DNA of 64,000 nt from Paragordius varius (taxonomy: Eukaryota; Nematomorpha): the NCBI GenBank assembly GCA_964247055.1, contig OZ176054.1, positions 3,162,001-3,226,000 on the forward strand, written 5' to 3'. Below, one piece after another: positions 1-12,600 of this stretch (the first letter of the stretch is position 1; every line of letters starts with the position of its first letter). Both the position numbers and the translations under genes were made by a program. The notes beneath the pieces are model-generated. The model was given only the letters and a program-made list of their open reading frames with translations. It searched no databases and had not been told where the DNA came from.

Positions 1-756
1 TTATAGCGTAGCGGATATGTTTTTATTTCTGCTTCCAAATTATCAATTCAGCTAAAAATTTAATAATTTGATTATCCAAACGATTTGAGTGAATATTTTC
101 CGATTAAAATAGTGTCAGTTTCTAATTCGCTTAAAAATAAGATCGCTCAAATTAACAATGTCAGGTAATTTGCAGAGCTAGTAGTTATTAATCACCCAAC
201 AGTTTCAGCCAGTTGTGATGAAGTTATAACATGCTTATTGTTTTTGACTTTACAAGTTACGGTTGCTACAGCGGAACGTTCATTCTCAAAGTTAAAAATA
301 ATTAAAAATAACATTAGAAGCACGATGGCTGAAAAAAGATTGAGCATTTTATCATTACTATAATTGAAGCCGAGATGGCGGATCAAATGGATAAAAAAGA
401 TATAATTTGAAAATTTGCTCACGCAAAATTGAGAAAACGAAATTTTAAAACATGATTTTCTGAATAATAGATGCTCTTAATAAGTTATTAATCATTTTAA
501 ACTTTAAAAATGAACGTTAAGATTAAGGAATTGGCGGTGGTTAGGGTCAGCGGGTGGCTGTTAATTATTATATATAACTTTTAAACTCAGGATGCCAAGT
601 AATGTAAACATTATCATTTTTAAATATAATATTTCTTTACGAATCTAAGTGATGCGCGAGGTGAAAAGCTAACTGCAAATAATTTTTTGGGGGGGAAGGG
701 GGGCCAGTATTTAAATATTTCAGGGGGGAGGGGGCGCAATCTATAGTTCCGCCACT
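1..756 (+). mobile_element. hAT DNA transposon, 3' end with decayed transposase C-terminus and right TIR
   Basis: Between about 100 and 440 the + strand encodes the dimerisation region of a hAT transposase. The motif TVATAERSFSKLK followed by NNIRSTMAEKRLSIL is diagnostic. A related continuation (IEAEMADQMDKKDII, then FAHAKLRKRNF) lies in another frame after about 363, so the reading frame is broken there, and stops lie upstream. The element ends at 756 in a typical hAT terminus, the reverse complement of CAGTGGCGGAACTATAG, next to a G/C-rich run (about 690-735). The 5' half lies outside the window, so the 8-bp target duplication cannot be tested. It resembles the ZMYM-like hAT group by its C-terminal motif. 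It is non-functional here. Confidence 0.85.
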
Positions 757-1732
757 GATAAAAGGTAAAAAAATTATCATCAATGATATGGTTTTGAGTT
801 GGGGTAACTTTTTCTAATCTCTTATAAATCAGTTAATTTAATTAAATATCCCATTATTCCTTAATTTGAAATCGAGCTTTCACAGTTTACTTTAATTTTG
901 AGTTTTTATCATATTGAAACATATATTTTTTCACATGAACAACATATGTTAAAATTTAAATGGCCATTATTATTAATTTTATAAGCGATCACAGTCACAC
1001 CCCTTTTCATAGGGTTTAAGCAAAAACTATTTTGATTATTCATAATAATTTATTTGTAATTTTTATCGGAACGATTTGATCATCGCGCTATCACAGCTAA
1101 AAAATAACTAAACCTTATTTTGATAATTGAAGTTTATGGTTGAGAGGGCGTTAGGTAATTTATATTTAGCTAACATTTTGGCATAGTTAAATGTTTTGGT
1201 GATAAATTTAAGCGTGAAAGTTTTTTTATTAGAGTTTTCCAAGTATTATTTTACATATATAATATATTCGCCTTTATACTCTATACATCCTGGCAAAAAT
1301 TAGTCCTTTAACAACAAAATATAATGTCATACTTTATATTGGCAAATTATTAAAGTTTTAACGTTCAATCAATTACTAAACTACATAAATAGTTAAACGA
1401 ACTTTAAAAGATATATTGATTCAAAAAAATTTTAAGGATAATCAAATAAGTCTAATTATTAATATAAATTATGGTTGGTCTTAAAATTAAGTTATATATA
1501 TATATATATATATAAGTAAAATTGTAATTGAGATTTATAAGGGATCTTAGATAGACTGTTACGTCTGTCCTCTATATAAAACCGCGGTCATTAAACCGGT
1601 GGTCGAAAAGAAAAAAAAGGAAATTGTACTCGAGTGGTCCGTTTGTTTGGTTATTAAAAATATAAATTTAATTTAAAAATATTATTTATATATATATATA
1701 TATATATTTATTCGAGCCAATATACTTTAACT

Positions 1733-2000
1733 CAGTAGGTTCCCAACCTTTTTTTGTTCACGCCCCACCAAATTGAAAATAAAAATTCTGGCGCCCTTTC
1801 TCAAAAAAATTCAAGATATATAATATTATGAAAATCCTATGAGATCCTTATATCTGCATTTTTTGAAATATTTCCTCCAGATCTGTAACAATTCTTAATA
1901 ATTCGCACCTGAAATCCTTAAATTTGCTTCTAGTATTTTTTTTATTGCCAGATTTTTCGCCCCCCTAGATTATTCTACGCCTCTCTTTTGGGAACCACTG
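1733..2000. mobile_element. hAT-type MITE with CAGTGGTTCCCAA-like termini
   Basis: The left end reads CAGTAGGTTCCCAACC and the right end is the reverse complement of CAGTGGTTCCCAA, a terminus common to many hAT non-autonomous elements. The interior contains no open frame. The flanking octamers, ctttaact at 1725-1732 and ctctaaaa at 2001-2008, agree at five of eight bases, which fits a decayed 8-bp hAT target-site duplication. The element is about 268 bp and looks old, given the mismatches in the termini. Confidence 0.75.
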
Positions 2001-2459
2001 CTCTAAAACGTAATATTTTTAGAGTGGATTTGTCTGAATATTCAAAAATATTCCTATTTGTTGATTCAATTACTTAGCCGTTTACTACCAAATCTTGCAT
2101 CTTTTCACCGGCTGCTTTATTATAACAATTTTTTCATTTCCTAGCTTTACAATTTCAATTAATATATTTTTAATTAATTAAGGCACCAAAATACAAAACA
2201 CATTATAATATTAACCTTTGGCTTTTATCATTATTTTCTCTCTAGGAGTAAATAAGCCTAATGCTTTCTTCACATAACAAAAAATATATTCCTCTTATTT
2301 TAAGGACGCAAAAAACGCACAAAAGCTATTTCATTACATCTACAAACACTCGTTCTACTGGTTAAGAAGTTTTATCATGCTACATATACACGCTAAAAAA
2401 TCGATAAATTGCAAATGGCAGCCAGCAACTTGTTGTGTTCTTTAAATATGTGTACATAT

Positions 2460-2490
<31 letters not shown>

Positions 2491-4588
2491 GATATATAAC
2501 GTTTGTTAGGTTTAATTTAAAGCTTTTTAGTTTTAAATCTTTTTTATTGAAGTTTTAGCGCACAGTAGGATGAAATAAGTAGGAATTGTAGAGTGAAAAA
2601 CTTAACTGATGCCTATAATGAAAAAAAAAATGTATAATTTAGATATGTCATAAATATTAGGTGATGATATAAATAATCAGAAATTACAAGTTTTTTATAG
2701 CGGACACAACGTTAAAATTTAAAGACAATTTTTTTCTTAAAGACAACTAAACTCTATTTAAACCATATAGTTTTGGGTAACAAAATAGGATATAAAATGT
2801 ATAATGTTGCTATTTTTTGTTATATCAAATTGAATAGCTTATATGGCTAAAATTTAGGTTTTAGAATGTGTAGCGGCGTTTTTTGTAAAAAATATTTTGT
2901 CTTTATGGGTTAACCTTATATAAAATTTTCAAAATTTTCGTTTTATGCTCCTTCGGGAATTATATATAAGTAATTATAAATTAAAGATTTTCTTAAATTA
3001 AAAATAAGAAAATTGATTCAAAGTTTTCTTAAATTAAAAATTAAGAATAATAATTTCATTTTTGGGAAAAATAATACTTTTACAGCTAAAAATTGCCATA
3101 AAAACTGTATTATATGGAATTTATAAAAGATAGGCTCAGGCATGTATGGTTTCCTATTTAAAAATAAGTTAAATTAAAAAGTTATTGAAACAACGTATAT
3201 AGTTTATATATGTAAAAAGGTAAAATTACCTCATTATATCGTTTCATTCTTGTGTTTTTGAATTTCTTCCACATCAGCGATAATGATATGAGATTAGAAT
3301 CTTTTCATTTTGCCCAATAAATATTTTTAACCAAACACAAAATATTAGTTGCTTTTAAAATTAACTATAAATGTTTCACAGCTAATATTCCGAAACCCGG
3401 ACATTTCGATCATCAAACGAAGAAAAAAGCTTCAACCGAAAAGAAATTGATAGCAAAAAAATTATAATTGATATATTTTGAAAAATAATTTATAAAGTAA
3501 AATTATAAATAAATATCTGAGAATTTTAGATAGATATAGGCATTATTTATTGATCGTTTTAATTTTTTATACTTTACATTAGTTATAGTTAGAGCTATAT
3601 TTTATTATTTTATTAATAATATATATTTATAGATTTTATAGATTTTATAATATGCGTAGCATTTATTTTAACATTCAAAATATCCGAGGAGATTTTTCCA
3701 AAAAAATATTGATCTGTTTTCCAATACAGTAAGTACAGGCATGCACTACAATGTATTTGCTTAATCTATTTTGTACCTGATTGGTGTCCTGTAGATCTCA
3801 GTTAGCTAATAATTAGATTTTCCTATTTTTTTTTATAAAAACCCAATTTTGAAAAAAAGTATACTCGACACTTGTAATTTTTAGTTAAATCAATCTTTGT
3901 TTTAACTTTTAACAGGCCTTGTAAGAAAAAATAAAAAAAATAAAAAATTTTCACTATACTCTGGAGAGATTAAAAATGATATTAGCCACCACTTTTTATC
4001 GATGAGTTTTTATTACGAAATATCTATCCTCCTTCATATGTTATTAATTAATAAATATATTTTTGCATAGTAAATTTTTACTAAATTTTAATTAAATATA
4101 TATAAATAATAATATGTAAATATATATTATTTTTATATATTATATAATCTAAAGCAACATCTGCCTAACAAGCCAGAATTTGCGTTGATTTTTTAAAAAA
4201 ATATATAATTTATATATTTCATTGATTTCTATGATCTTACGCAACAATAATAAAAATAATACTAATATATTGCCTGTGTATGATCAATACAGGATTTTTA
4301 TTTTTTATTTTTATTCTCCATGAAAATACAATCCCTTAACATTAGAAAGAATAGTTTTTTTAAAAATATTTTAAAATATAATAAATTTTTTAGGGAAGGA
4401 AAATGTTGTAAGATATATATTTTTTGTTAAAATGTATTTAATGCCTAATATACCCCTACGCATCTCATGTATAAAATCTATCCGATTCGTGATGAATTAA
4501 ACCAAAAAATCTGCCAGAGCTTTTATAGATAAAAGGACGAGGGTGTTATATCATTTCTAAATGTGACACAAAATATATTTTTTATTTA

Positions 4589-4712
4589 CAGTAGCGTATG
4601 GCATAAAACAATATTAGTCCAAAAAAGAATTTTTTTTAAAAAAAACAAGGGTATATTATGGATAAGTGTATATACAACTAGGCTTAATAATGTTTTATGC
4701 CATACGCTACTG
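4589..4712. mobile_element. Short MITE with long inverted repeats and TA target site
   Basis: This 124-bp element has near-perfect inverted ends starting CAGTAGCGTATGGCATAAAA, separated by a short AT-rich middle. TA dinucleotides flank both ends (4587-4588 and 4713-4714), as expected for a Tc1/mariner-mobilised MITE. A related terminus, CAGCAGCGTATG, occurs near 33239 in a FASN intron. No coding capacity. Confidence 0.75.
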
Positions 4713-4773
4713 TATATATATTCTCCAAAGGATTTAAATTTAAATTTTTTTATTTTATTGTCCCCCTTTACCA

Positions 4774-4776
4774 TAC

Positions 4777-4807
<31 letters not shown>

Positions 4808-4828
4808 CTATTCATATTTAATTAATTT

Positions 4829-4872
<44 letters not shown>
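4774..4872. repeat. (TA)n microsatellite cluster
   Basis: Two long TA tracts separated by about 25 bases. It borders the MITE at 4589-4712. It generates a spurious tyrosine/isoleucine-rich open frame that is not a gene. Confidence 0.9.
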
Positions 4873-4876
<4 letters not shown>

Positions 4877-6668
4877 GACAGATTTTATATAACAGAAAAT
4901 TTATTGAAAACACAATGTATAGAAACAATGTTGTAAAAAAATATAAAATAAAAAATGTCACTCATTTTTAATAATATATGTATATCTTTTGTTGCAAACG
5001 CCACGCTTTCCATATACTATCTAACTGGGGAATAGCTACTATACGCTATAAGCACACACAAAAATATATTTTTATCATTTTTTTACGCAAAAATAAAAAA
5101 TAAATAAATAAATTTTCCATAAATATTATTTATATATATTATATAATTTTGACTCCATAACGTCATCATCATTACACTCTTTGCCTCCAAAACATGAGAT
5201 GTATTATGAAATGAAATGAAATCCAATCTTTAGCTCACTAGAATTCATTTTTATTCATGAATTTTGAATTTTTTCTAATTTAAATTTTATTAGTGGAAAT
5301 CTCACTCTTTTTTTTCTATAAAAAATTTTCCACCTAATCAAATACTCATCATATATCTAATCTAAATCATTCCAATTTTACTATGATTGCAACGGTCTTT
5401 TAGCCTATTTATTAGCATAGTTAAATTCTAACACTGATAGTTAAATTATCAAATTTATTTCGGAATACTAGTTGAATCTTAACACTTAATCCAATCCTAT
5501 AAATTTGCGGTTTTTGGAAAAACTGCTGAGATGCCTTGATAATGAATAAAAATTTTTTCCTCACAATGATGGAAGGAAGATTTTACATTACATATATAAC
5601 ACATCTTTTTTATGTATTCATTGGTATATTTATTTTTTAATTTAAAATCATTTTTTCCCTTGTTAACATGCAAAATAAATTCATCTACTAAACATTCTTT
5701 TTATCCAAACATACACAAATTAATCATTTCTGGTGTGTGTGAATAACATCCGATTGGAAATTCGAAAATATCATAAATGGTATATTTTTTGGATAATTAT
5801 ATATATATGTTCAAAGTAAATTTTTATCCTCATTAGAGAAGCTTTTTTAATAAAAAAAATCTATTATATTATTCGTAAATTGGAGCTATTAACACAGTTA
5901 AAATATACTTTTTTTGAAAATCTTAGATTTACCCCCTGCCTGTCTGCATTGCATGTTTTACATAAGATTTCTCTCCTCGAATATTTAAAGTTAATTTTTG
6001 TTAAAATTTAAATTTATATATACATTTAATTAAGTATAATTTACAATGCAAAACTTCGGGTTAAATATTGTTTCAACTAGTCCTAGAGTTTTTTTTAAAA
6101 CTGCTATATGCATGCTAATGGTAATAATTTTAAAAAATAGCTTTCAGGGTTCCTATCCTTTATCTTTATTATATTATCAGATTACCTCCTTTTTTAAAAA
6201 AATAATTTTTTTTACTAATAATAATAATAATAATATATTTAATCATATCATTAATAATTAATTTTTAATGGAATAAACAATTTCATTTTGTGGCTTCATC
6301 TGGTTATTGCATAATAATGGCTGCTTTCTAAAAGAAAAAAAAACCTAAGTTTCCTGACAATTCTTGTTTGCATGCCTGCTTTTTCTTAGCGTCCCTTGCT
6401 ATTATATAATTACTAATACTATTATTACACACTCTAGGACTGACTCTAAGCTTTTTCCGTGTTTATATATATATGTATATATTTTATTTGGCTTTATACA
6501 TTTTAATTTTTTGTACCATTTTTTTGTAGATGATAACATATACGCATTTTTGGCAAACTCTATCAAGATCTGGTCTAATTCGATATCATGGCTTATTAGG
6601 CTTTAACACCATAGTATATGCAAAGAAATATGATTGATTATAAATTCCTCCTTTAAATATTTTTATTA

Positions 6669-9600
6669 ATGTCCACAATCTCACATACTTCTAATTCTAT
6701 ATCGCTCGCTAACTCAAACAAAAATGAGATGGCTGACCAAAATTCTCTCAGCTCGTCATTGAATAATAATGAACCCTCTTCGAATACGGGAAAAAATTTT
6801 GGTTTAACCCAACCAAATAATGTTGTACTGAATGGTTCGAAAGAATACATGTTACTACGGAATGATGTTACGCCGCCATTAGATATGTTACTTTCCTCAT
6901 CAACCATTTTCCCCTTGAATGTGTTGGAACAACATTTTAACTCAACCACCAACCGAAATACGAATGCTTCAGTCATTCAGGATGGGACCGGGTCTGATCA
7001 TAACAGCAATATCAACAATAATAATAACAATTTATTGTTAAATAAATTGACATCACCGGCTCCGTTAAATAATAATAATCGCCAAAATAGTAAAGATCCA
7101 ATGTCCAGTGTAAAATTCAGCAATCAGAACCAACTTGAGCAAGACGCAAACATTTCTACAAATATGGTTGACACAAATGTTAACAACATTAATAACATCA
7201 GTAATTCCAATAATGAGGGAAATGTTTCAGACTCTAATTTGGCAACATATGCAACGCTGACTCCTTTACAGCCCCTACCCTCCATTCTATCCACCATGAA
7301 TTTACAACATCAACAACAGCAATCTTTGTTGTTAGAGGATCATCAAACACCCATTCCCGATTCTCAAATGGCTCCTCAAAGCTTATTAACCCTAAGCAAT
7401 ATGGAGACATCGACACAATTACTTTTAGATCAACCGTTAAGGTCTTCTACCAACCTTGTTGATCAAACTTTAACTTTTCCGCCACAAACCGGTCGGCTAA
7501 ATTTGGACTTGGAGGCAGCCCAGCAACAAAGCTCTTTGCTGGGTATGAATTTATCATCCGGCCTTACGAGTCAACTTGAACAGTTACAAAATGTGCTAAA
7601 ATCCTCTCAGCAAATACCCCTGGGTAACTTAATGACGCAAAATGAATTAGCTAGCGTTATGATAGGCGGAAATGGTAATAATGAAGAAATTCTTGCTGCT
7701 AATAATTCCAATACAAATCAAATGGTACTGAAAAGCGGCATTTCGAATTTGATAAATGTAGCTTTGATGGAAGAAAGCCAATCAATAACAGGTTGTTCAC
7801 AAAATATGGCGGCCAATATACCGACAATTAATATTTTAGATAATGGCGGTGCTCATGCTTTCGGAAACAACAATCGTTTTATGGATATAGCTAACAGTAG
7901 CAATAATAATTTGAAATCAAATTATTCCTTACAATCAGGTAGCCTGGACCCTAGGCATATTCTTTCTAATGGGCCTCAAAATTCATTGAATGCATTAGGC
8001 GGTATAGGTACCTTGCTTCAAGGTAACTCTTTGAACACAGACCTACAAACGGCCCTAGAAATCGATCGTTTCAATTACATCCAACATCATATAAGGAATC
8101 TTGACCATAATCGAGCAAATAACTCAGTTTCTCCACTCATGAACACAACGAACAAAAATGATGATGGTACACAAAGTTTTCGATTATCCCAATCATTGCT
8201 TCAAACCGATCAAAATACCCAAAAATTATTGCTTATGGCTCAGGAACTTGAACAATTACCTAACCATAATAATAAAAATGATAATATTGGCCTGAGATCT
8301 GGGATATCTTCGCTGTTGTCCCAACCCTTTGTCCAAACTAACAATGCTAATAATAGCAACGCGCAAAATTCTCAAACTAATCTTTCTCAAAGTATTTTAT
8401 CATTGGATGACATCTTGTTAAATCAGTCAAATACTATAACGGATCTCTTGTCACTCAACAATAACAATAGTTCACAACTTTTGCAAAATCAATTATCACA
8501 TTACGGCTCGGGTGGTATGCAAAAACCTTTAGTTAAAGTTGAACATTTTCTTAAAGACATTCAAAATGCGGATCTTATGTTAAATCAACAACATCAAGGC
8601 GGTAACTTACTCTATTGCGGCGAAATTAATAAAAGTAACAATAATAATATATTTACGCTACCCTATAATAATACAAGCACCAATTTTTCCAATCAAAGCA
8701 ATATAGTTATTCACCATCATGGAAGTTTAATTAACCCTAATCGTCCACAAAATAACCCAAACCCTAGTTTGTCTAATGATGGCAACTCCGCTAACCACCT
8801 ACATTCCTCCACAAACAATGGACTTTTTCTCCTTGGCCCCAACAATCCTCAAATGGTAAATAACCAACAATTAGGGACAGAAACGAATCTGTTCATCAAT
8901 GCAAATCGAAACTCGAATCTCGGGACTCTTTTGAATCAATATGGCTGCCAACCATCTACTAACAACAATGTGAATGTAGGACCAAAAAGTTTAAATGCCG
9001 CCCTATTACTTCAACAATACAATAATCAACAAAAATTTCAACACCAAAATCTGCAAAGTGGAAACTTGGGTGGTCATCAATTGACTCAACTTGTTTCCCT
9101 TGATATTTCTCAAAACTCCGCTGCATCCAATTCACATAAGAATAACACAATGAATTTTATTGTAAATGATCTTCATAAGATTGACAATAATCAAGGTCCT
9201 TACCCTAGTAATAATATAAACAATTCCAAACTTCCAAATATAGTCGTCATAAAAAATGATATTTTAGAATCGAGTCGAAACTCAAAAAAGGCCCATATAT
9301 TATCTGCCAATAACGCTATTAATCATGTTGTCAACACAAATAACTATAATTGCAATAATGCATACAGATTTTCCAATTTGATTTCAGACCAGGCTCTTTC
9401 CTCAATGTTAGACACATCCGGGAAAGTATCATGTAACCAAGATAATTTATTGTCCTTTATTTCAGAGGATCATAACAATACAGCAAAATCTGACCTTATG
9501 TTTGGGTCTGACCTTTCAAAAATTGGCGATAATCCATCCCACCAATTGGTTAACAGTTTTAATGCCCTCTTAGAAAGTAATAACAATAGTTCGAATCTTT

Positions 9601-12600
9601 TACTTGTTAATGGCATTATTGTCAATGCCTCAGACATTAAAATTGATAATAGTAATAAAAATAGTACGATAAATAAACCAATCACTCCCATAAGTGTGAC
9701 TGGGAAGCGAAAAACTACCAGCATCAATAATGTTTCAACCTCTAGCGCAAGTGCATCAAATTCACCAACCAAAACATCCTCAAAATCGACAAACAAAACT
9801 TCTGCAAAGCTATCAGCCACACCAGGCGAACAAAATAACTCCTCGCCAGCTAAATCGATTCACCTTACGGGTGGGAAGAAGTGGGGGACCCCATTTTCTT
9901 CCACACCAATGAAAGATGCGGGAGGACTCGTTAAAGGTGAAGATATCGATATGTCTCCAATGAATGGGATACTCGATAGCAAACCATATGCACCTGATGG
10001 AAAGTTAATGCATTCTTTTAATACAACGTCCGGTTATTTGGAATCATCAACTACCAACAATGATTTAACAATCAACAATAACAGTAACCTTACTGCAAGT
10101 ATTAATGCCTCCCCAATCTCCCAACTAACTAACGATCAACAAACCTTTCATCAATCTTTCCGTTTCAGTGCGGCAGATACGAGTACAATATCGGATGAGA
10201 TGTTAGAAGGTGGTGTGGTTAGAACTACAAGAGGAAGACAAGATCAAAGACGAGCAGTTTCAAGTTCTCCAGGCAGTGGAGGCGAGGAAGTAGAGGAAAT
10301 TAATACGAAAGAGTTGGCTCAACGCATTTCTAGCGAACTTAAACGATACAGCATTCCACAAGCTGTTTTTGCACAACGCGTATTATGTCGGAGTCAGGGT
10401 ACCCTTAGCGATTTACTCAGAAATCCAAAACCATGGAGCAAGCTAAAATCCGGACGTGAAACTTTTCGTCGCATGTTTAAGTGGTTGGAAGAACCAGAAT
10501 TCCAACGCATGTCAGCTCTTCGCCTTGCCGGTCATTTTTCGGACGATAAAATTGGTAATTTATAAAAAAAGTTGTATTTGAGGTTAAAATTTTATTTTAT
10601 AAAATAATTGGATTTCTTATATATAATAAATTGAAAAATTTGTATTGTTTTTATTTTTCAATAAATTTTTTTACCTCACTATGCTATAACATATTTATAT
10701 TTTTTAAAAGCAGGTCGCTGCGCATACGTACGCCGTTTGTGTAAACATGCTCCATTGAATATAATTATTATATTAACATAAATATTACGTTATGTTTTAG
10801 TAGACCATTTGCGTTTTTTATATTCAATTAGAGCAAATTATTAATAATAGTTTTTTTAAAATAAATGCTCCATACAACCTGTTTTTATAAATGCTATAGT
10901 ATATAGGGTTATTTTTAAATATCAATTGCATTGGTAACTTGTTTCAAGTATTAGAGTGTTTATTATAGTATATTAAACTATAGAATCTATTTTAATTGTC
11001 TTAATAAACTAGAATTATTAAGAAAAAAACCATAATTATTTATACTTGATAGAAACGGAGTCAGTTGTATAGAATACGTGCATTTTTATTGGGTTTTTTA
11101 ACTGATGGACTTCGGAGAGCAGTTGAACCGGTGATTTTTATTAGAATATGCAAATACCGTATTACGTGTTTTAAAAATTGACTTTTTACAATCTATTTTT
11201 TTACTGTGATATACCAGTACTTTTGAATAGTAGTTTTTACCCTAAGCGTTTCCAACTAATCTGCTTACAGTGTGTAATCATAAAAACCTAATCCTACTCT
11301 CTAAAAAATATTTATTTATAGCAAATGAGAAAAGAGTTTCTTTTTTTAGATTTTACATTAAACAGGCATCCTTTTATCATATATACATACATAAAAATTT
11401 CCTAATTTTAACTGAGCCTAAACCTATAAAAATAAAAAAGTGCGTATTAGTAATATAGTAGTCAAGAAAAATCGATAAAATATGTTTTGTTGCAAAATGT
11501 GTAAAAGGATTGTTTCTATTTTGTTTAGAAAACAAAGAGTTTTGGCGTCAGATTTAACTTTATTTGAATAGATGATGATAATTAAACCAAAATTTATGCT
11601 AATTTATCCATACAAATTTGATCATTACTTAAAAGATCTAAACACAATGGCTTGGTTTGAACTTCTTTTTGTGTAATTACTTTAAGAATGATATAATTCA
11701 TTTAAACTATGTACATGTTGGATAGGAAAGAAAAAAGATGAAAAACAAATATCATTTCCAGAACCAATCCCTGAACATCAAGTTTTAATACCAACTCCAC
11801 AGCAAACGCCCCAACAATCACTCCCACAACCCATAAACGTGGCCTCCTCAGAAAGCAGTAACAGTAGCAATAATGGACATAAAAAACCACGCTTAGTTTT
11901 TACTGACATACAGAGGCGTACGCTACAGGTCATTCTTTTTCTCATAACATTTTAACTTTTACATAGTTTAATGACATTTTGTATGACAGCTTAAAAATGG
12001 TAATGATTTAATTATTAGATAATTGACTAGATAGATATAAAACAGTGTTAGTGATTGTCATTATAAACCACCCTAATGATAGACTATGAGAATATCATTC
12101 ATATATCTCTGGGTTTTTTTTTCAATATCTGTAATATTACTCTTTTAATTGTATACACTTACTTTACCTTTGATGACATTTACATTTTGGAGTAATTATA
12201 TATATCTCAGGACTTAAACTTGTAAATAAACTGCTGTTGTGATAGTTGTTTTGGTTAGAATTTAACTAAACATTGTTCTCCTGTATCTAAAATAAAGCTT
12301 ATATTTTTTACAGTCTTTAACTTTTACAGTTACAAATTAGAATACCTCAAAACCCGATTAAAACAAACACCTCAAAGGAATCATTAATAAAAATTTGCTG
12401 CTAAAATATATTTTGATAATTTTTAAGTTTATTAATTGCATTTTTACCCCATATACAGTGCTTCAATTAGCGATAAAAATATCAAAGAAAAAAATGGCGG
12501 CCAAAAATTTTAGATTAGGAATTGTGTTAATTTCACTTTCAATATCTTTTCCAATTTAAAATTGCTCTGGGGCGAAAAACTACCCTTAAAAGAAATAAAT

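Larger units (their letters stand above)
757..6668. other. Gene-free region upstream of onecut
   Basis: I see no convincing exon in this stretch. It is very AT-rich and holds two MITEs (listed separately), (TA)n tracts near 1493-1514, 1688-1708, 2460-2490 and 4774-4872, and scattered poly-A/T runs. Open frames at 4563-4892 and 6046-6261 are low-complexity products of T and TA runs. The promoter and 5' UTR of onecut should lie at the right end, but no core promoter motif stands out against the AT background. Confidence 0.6.

Noticed and set aside
4563-4892. 109-codon open frame
   Set aside because: It runs through the MITE and (TA)n tracts and is compositionally a microsatellite product.
6653-10565. 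Minus-strand open frames across onecut exon 1
   Set aside because: They mirror the Asn/Gln/Ser-rich coding strand and have no protein-family content.
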